Source of the DNA: an uncultured Rikenellaceae bacterium
GTDB lineage: Bacteria; Bacteroidota; Bacteroidia; Bacteroidales; Rikenellaceae
Length of the DNA: 9,183 bases
Direction: 5' to 3'
NCBI GenBank assembly: GCA_947176715.1
Contig: CAMWRR010000063.1
Location: 1-9,183, forward strand
In this document: piece by piece, positions 7,293 through 9,183 of the stretch
Layout of the letters: each line of letters begins with the position of its first letter
How positions within the stretch are numbered: the stretch's first letter is position 1
Notes under the pieces: generated by a model
What the model was told of the DNA's origin: nothing
Database searches by the model: none
What the model saw: only the letters and a program-made list of their open reading frames with translations
Position numbers and translations under genes: made by a program

Positions 7293-8027
7293 ATGGCAGA
7301 TAAAAACATGGTTATATTCGGCGTCAGGCCGGTGATAGAGGCCCTTGAGGCGGGGCGCGAGCTGGAACGCATATTCGTAAGGAAGGGTTCCGACTCTCCC
7401 GTCATGCAACGTCTTGCATCTTTGGCCGCGGAGCGTGGTGTCGATGTGGCCCATGTGCCGGTGGAGAAGTTGGACCGCATGGTTCGCGGCAATCATCAGG
7501 GTGTGGCCGCCGTCATGTCTATGATAGAATACGCCTCGTTGGACGACGTGATAGAGCGGGCCACGGACGAGGCCAGAGTGGTGTTGCTCGACGGTGTCAC
7601 CGACGTTCGCAACTTCGGGGCCATAGCCCGTAGCGCCGAGTGTGCCGGTGCCGATGCCGTAGTGGTGTCGGCAAAGAACGGCGCTCAGGTCAACAGCGAG
7701 GCCGTAAAGAGCTCGGCAGGTGCCCTTAACGTATTGCCCGTCTGTCGTGTAGGTAGCATCCGTAACGCGATACGACAGCTCAAGAACAGCGGTTTCAAAG
7801 TGGTGGCCGCCACCGAGAAGAGCGACACCCCGCTATGGAGCGGCGACCTTACGGGACGTGTCGCGATAGTGATGGGCAGCGAGGACAAAGGCATATCAAA
7901 AGAGTCGCTTAAATTGTGCGATATGCAGCTCGCCATTCCACTCAAAGGCGAGATATCGTCGCTGAATGTTTCGGTGGCTGCCGGGATATTGATATTCGAG
8001 GTCATTAGGCAGAGGGCATCTGTATGA
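7293..8027 (+). CDS. rlmB: 23S rRNA 2'-O-ribose methyltransferase, RlmB/TrmH family
   Basis: This 244-residue protein has the SpoU/TrmH layout: a small substrate-binding domain (residues about 6-80, opening with FGVRPVIEAL) and a knotted SPOUT methyltransferase domain. The three family motifs are visible: DGVTDVRNFGAIARSA (100-115, with the Asn and Arg used in catalysis), VMGSEDKGIS (193-202), and IPLKGEISSLNVSVAAGI (215-232) that forms the knot and holds S-adenosylmethionine. RlmB methylates the ribose of a guanosine in 23S rRNA (G2251 in E. coli); the exact target here is inferred. It could instead be annotated as a general TrmH-family RNA methyltransferase. The ATG at 7293 follows an A/T-rich leader without a Shine-Dalgarno sequence. 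It sits 67 bases after the ABC-F gene, giving two ribosome-related genes in a row, and is the last plus-strand gene. Confidence 0.93.
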   Translation: MADKNMVIFGVRPVIEALEAGRELERIFVRKGSDSPVMQRLASLAAERGVDVAHVPVEKLDRMVRGNHQGVAAVMSMIEYASLDDVIERATDEARVVLLDGVTDVRNFGAIARSAECAGADAVVVSAKNGAQVNSEAVKSSAGALNVLPVCRVGSIRNAIRQLKNSGFKVVAATEKSDTPLWSGDLTGRVAIVMGSEDKGISKESLKLCDMQLAIPLKGEISSLNVSVAAGILIFEVIRQRASV

Positions 8028-8165
8028 TAATAACCTCGGCCGGATTTCGTATAAAGTCTTTGTGTTAAGCAACCATCTGGTATAGAATCACTTGTATGTG
8101 TAACTGCCCGAGGTATGCCACAGCGACACCTCATTGCTTATGTGCTGATATTTATATAGCCTGTC

Positions 8166-8181
8166 GGCGGGGGTGGGGGAG
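8166..8181 (+). other. G-rich tract
   Basis: GGCGGGGGTGGGGGAG holds two runs of five G and one of two. This allows at most a weak two-layer quadruplex on the plus strand. It lies just before the repeat block, about 140 bases after the rlmB stop, and has no assigned function. Confidence 0.35.
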
Positions 8182-8203
8182 TCAAACACTTTACACTTTA
8201 CTC

Positions 8204-8277
8204 GGTACGTGCGTTAGCGAGGGCATATTCCGCGTTGCTCGTACGCGAGTTAGCGAGTGTTATCAAATATATTCCGC
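8204..8277 (+). repeat. Two imperfect direct copies of a ~35-base unit
   Basis: Copy 1 (about 8204-8233) and copy 2 (about 8241-8277) both run from a TACG-containing start through GTTAGCGAG (8213-8221 and 8249-8257) to ATATTCCGC (8225-8233 and 8269-8277). Copy 2 has about 7 extra bases (around TTATCAA) in the middle. The two GTTAGCGAG words are exactly 36 bases apart. The same word, without the last G, recurs at 8767-8774. Confidence 0.7.
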
Positions 8278-8283
8278 TTGATT

Positions 8284-8304
8284 CGGTCCGAGGAACGAGG
8301 ACCG
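8284..8304. repeat. Inverted repeat CGGTCC/GGACCG
   Basis: CGGTCC at 8284-8289 and GGACCG at 8299-8304 are perfect complements around a 9-base loop, GAGGAACGA. The word GGTCCGAGGA from this hairpin recurs at 8725-8734, and its first eight bases recur at 8791-8798. Confidence 0.6.
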
Positions 8305-8349
8305 TAAACCTTTCCTCTTGGCGGCCCCGTAGCGTAGCGGAGGGGACGA

Positions 8350-8381
8350 GCGGGCCGGAGCCTCCCCACACGGAGGCCCGC
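8350..8381. repeat. GC-rich inverted repeat with alternative folds
   Basis: GCGGGCC at 8350-8356 pairs perfectly with GGCCCGC at 8375-8381. An alternative 6-bp stem joins GCCTCC (8360-8365) to GGAGGC (8372-8377) around CCACAC. The two stems overlap and compete, so RNA from either strand could switch between forms. Confidence 0.6.
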
Positions 8382-8477
8382 AATAGAGGGTAACGAAGCT
8401 ATAAGCGTTATTCGCTGAGAGTGCCTAACCGTATCTGTTAAAACTCCCGCGATGTGCGGTCCCCCGCAGGCTCCGTC

Positions 8478-8542
8478 CCTTGTGAACCGTTTCGACACCT
8501 CGCCCAAAGCACATTTCACGCGCAAAAGACCTTTTCACAAGG
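8478..8542. repeat. 9-bp inverted repeat CCTTGTGAA/TTCACAAGG
   Basis: The arms at 8478-8486 and 8534-8542 are perfect complements 47 bases apart. The right arm also lies in a smaller local hairpin (CCTT 8530-8533 with AAGG 8539-8542), so it could pair in two ways. Confidence 0.5.
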
Positions 8543-8553
8543 AATCTCTTGCC

Positions 8554-8592
8554 TACGTCCCTCGCTCCGCTCGGGCCGGCAATCCGGACGTA
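8554..8592. repeat. Inverted repeat TACGTCC/GGACGTA
   Basis: The arms at 8554-8560 and 8586-8592 are perfect complements around a 25-base loop. The loop contains CTCGCTCCGCTCGGGCCGGC, which resembles, in the opposite orientation, the segment at 8322-8343 (CCCCGTAGCGTAGCGGAG). Confidence 0.55.
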
Positions 8593-8654
8593 CATGTTCA
8601 GCTAATGCGCATACCGTCAAACCAAAGTCACCGCCCGTCGCGCAAACCTGATAA

Positions 8655-8691
8655 CTACCATATAAAGCGCGGTCTGCGCGTTAGCTGGTAG
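8655..8691. repeat. Two-level hairpin CTACCA/TGGTAG
   Basis: CTACCA (8655-8660) pairs with TGGTAG (8686-8691), and inside it CGCG (8668-8671) pairs with CGCG (8677-8680). A T-rich stretch (AATTTCTTTTTG) starts about 10 bases after the stem on the plus strand, too far for a canonical terminator but possibly usable. Confidence 0.5.
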
Positions 8692-8799
8692 ATTAAACTC
8701 AATTTCTTTTTGATTTCAGTTCGAGGTCCGAGGACAGTGGTTTTTTCCGCTTTATCCCGTCAGAGCGTTAGCGATGCCATCAAACACATCGGTCCGAGA

Positions 8800-9108
8800 T
8801 CACAACTTCTTGCTCTCTATAAACGCCAGAAAATCATCCTTGTATCCGCCTCCGATAGGCAGTTGGCTGTCGCCTATCCTTACGTGGTTGTTCTCGAACG
8901 CCTCTATACGGTCGATGTTGACAATGTGCGATTTGTGTATTCGCATGAAAGTGTCGGACGGCAGTCTCTCCTCCACGTTCTTCATGGTGCTCTTGGTGAC
9001 GTAGTTCTTGCCCGTGGTGTATATCTTGATATAGTCTTTAAGCCCCTCGACGAATAATATGTCGTCGAACATTACCTTGACATTGGCGTAGTCCACCTTT
9101 ATCATCAT
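8800..9108 (-). CDS. LytTR DNA-binding domain, probably part of a broken response regulator
   Basis: From the ATG at 9108 this reads 102 residues, nearly all one complete LytTR domain. Signatures are ILFVEGLKDYIKIY (17-30), FMRIHKSHIVNIDRIEAF (54-71) and LPIGGGYKDDF (83-93). LytTR domains bind promoter DNA and usually follow a CheY-like receiver domain in regulators paired with a membrane histidine kinase. Here no receiver is in frame. Upstream of the ATG the frame stays coding-like (TEQHTPDDNY, like an interdomain linker) back to a TGA at 9151-9153, only 30 bases from the window edge. The ATG falls on the first beta strand of the domain, which suits an internal Met better than a true start. 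A standalone LytTR protein is the alternative. Codon use matches the other genes. It converges on rlmB across the repeat-rich spacer. Confidence 0.75.
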   Translation of the reverse strand: MMIKVDYANVKVMFDDILFVEGLKDYIKIYTTGKNYVTKSTMKNVEERLPSDTFMRIHKSHIVNIDRIEAFENNHVRIGDSQLPIGGGYKDDFLAFIESKKL

Positions 9109-9183
9109 GTAGTTGTCGTCCGGGGTGTGTTGCTCGGTGTTGGAGCTGTCTCATATAGACATCTGACGCTGCCGACGAATAGG

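Larger units (their letters stand above)
8028..8799. other. Repeat-rich spacer between convergent genes, no credible gene
   Basis: This stretch of about 770 bases separates rlmB (plus) from the LytTR gene (minus). Short open frames exist on both strands, but none shows a recognisable domain, a convincing start or the ATA-rich isoleucine usage of the real genes. It does hold a G-rich tract, a tandem ACACTTT pair (8186-8199), two copies of a GTTAGCGAG-containing unit and a run of perfect inverted repeats. I see no transposase remnant, no tRNA and no known structured RNA. No clear intrinsic terminator for either flanking gene is visible, though the hairpins could act as such. Confidence 0.7.

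Noticed and set aside
8059..8088. TTTG (8059-8062) followed 18 bases later by TATAGAAT as a possible promoter.
   Set aside because: The second box does not match TAnnTTTG beyond TA, and no gene follows.
8096..8525. Short open frames on both strands (8096-8281 plus, 8250-8525 minus).
   Set aside because: They overlap each other and the direct repeat unit, and show no family resemblance.
8452..8691. Plus-strand open frame of 79 codons in the spacer.
   Set aside because: No recognisable domain, no promoter or credible start context, and it runs across two inverted repeats. Its composition reflects the repeats rather than a protein.
8716..8740. GTTCGAGGTCCGAGG as a possible tRNA T-arm.
   Set aside because: The flanking five-base stem does not pair, and no acceptor or anticodon arm fits upstream.
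8204..8799. CRISPR-like array, because words recur at 36-base steps.
   Set aside because: Only two full copies exist, the repeats diverge, the third step has a different word, and no cas gene is present.
9151..9153. Readthrough or recoding of the TGA as an amino acid.
   Set aside because: rpe, the ABC-F gene, rlmB and the LytTR gene itself all end at TGA, so it is a normal stop in this genome, and no selenocysteine-type context is expected in this linker.

Overview
The window looks like chromosomal DNA from a GC-rich member of the Bacteroidales, possibly near Alistipes/Rikenellaceae. The evidence is gene content: an OstA-like protein behind paired SurA/parvulin-type proteins in the Bacteroidetes arrangement, plus a Bacteroidetes-style LytTR domain. 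AT-rich translation starts without clear Shine-Dalgarno motifs also fit. The placement comes from protein resemblance only. Isoleucine codons are overwhelmingly ATA, which is odd for such GC-rich DNA.

Positions 1-4426 form a tight plus-strand cluster for envelope biogenesis. It holds the 3' part of a parvulin/SurA-related periplasmic protein, a complete exported SurA-like prolyl isomerase, and, 2 bases later, a large OstA/LptA-like protein with a lineage-specific low-complexity insert. Together they probably serve outer-membrane protein folding and lipopolysaccharide transport.

Positions 4526-8027 carry three same-strand housekeeping genes with 66-99 base spacers: ribulose-phosphate 3-epimerase (rpe), an ABC-F translation ATPase with two nucleotide-binding domains and a C-terminal coiled coil, and an RlmB/TrmH-type rRNA ribose methyltransferase. 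Small hairpins sit in the spacers, and one weak promoter candidate precedes rpe.

Positions 8028-8799 hold no credible gene. This stretch is dense in direct and inverted repeats: two copies of a unit with GTTAGCGAG, shared words at both ends, and a series of perfect inverted repeats from 8284 to 8691. It could be an interspersed repeat element, a structured RNA, or eroded sequence. It is the least explained part of the window.

Positions 8800-9108 (minus strand, convergent with rlmB) encode a complete LytTR DNA-binding domain. The reading frame stays coding-like upstream of the first ATG until an in-frame TGA at 9151-9153, so this is probably the C-terminal half of a response regulator interrupted by a frameshift, a nonsense change or an assembly error.

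I found no CRISPR array, tRNA, rRNA, transposase, toxin-antitoxin pair or defence module, and no complete new system. The most unusual signals are the repeat-rich spacer, the ATA bias, the interrupted regulator and the OstA insert.
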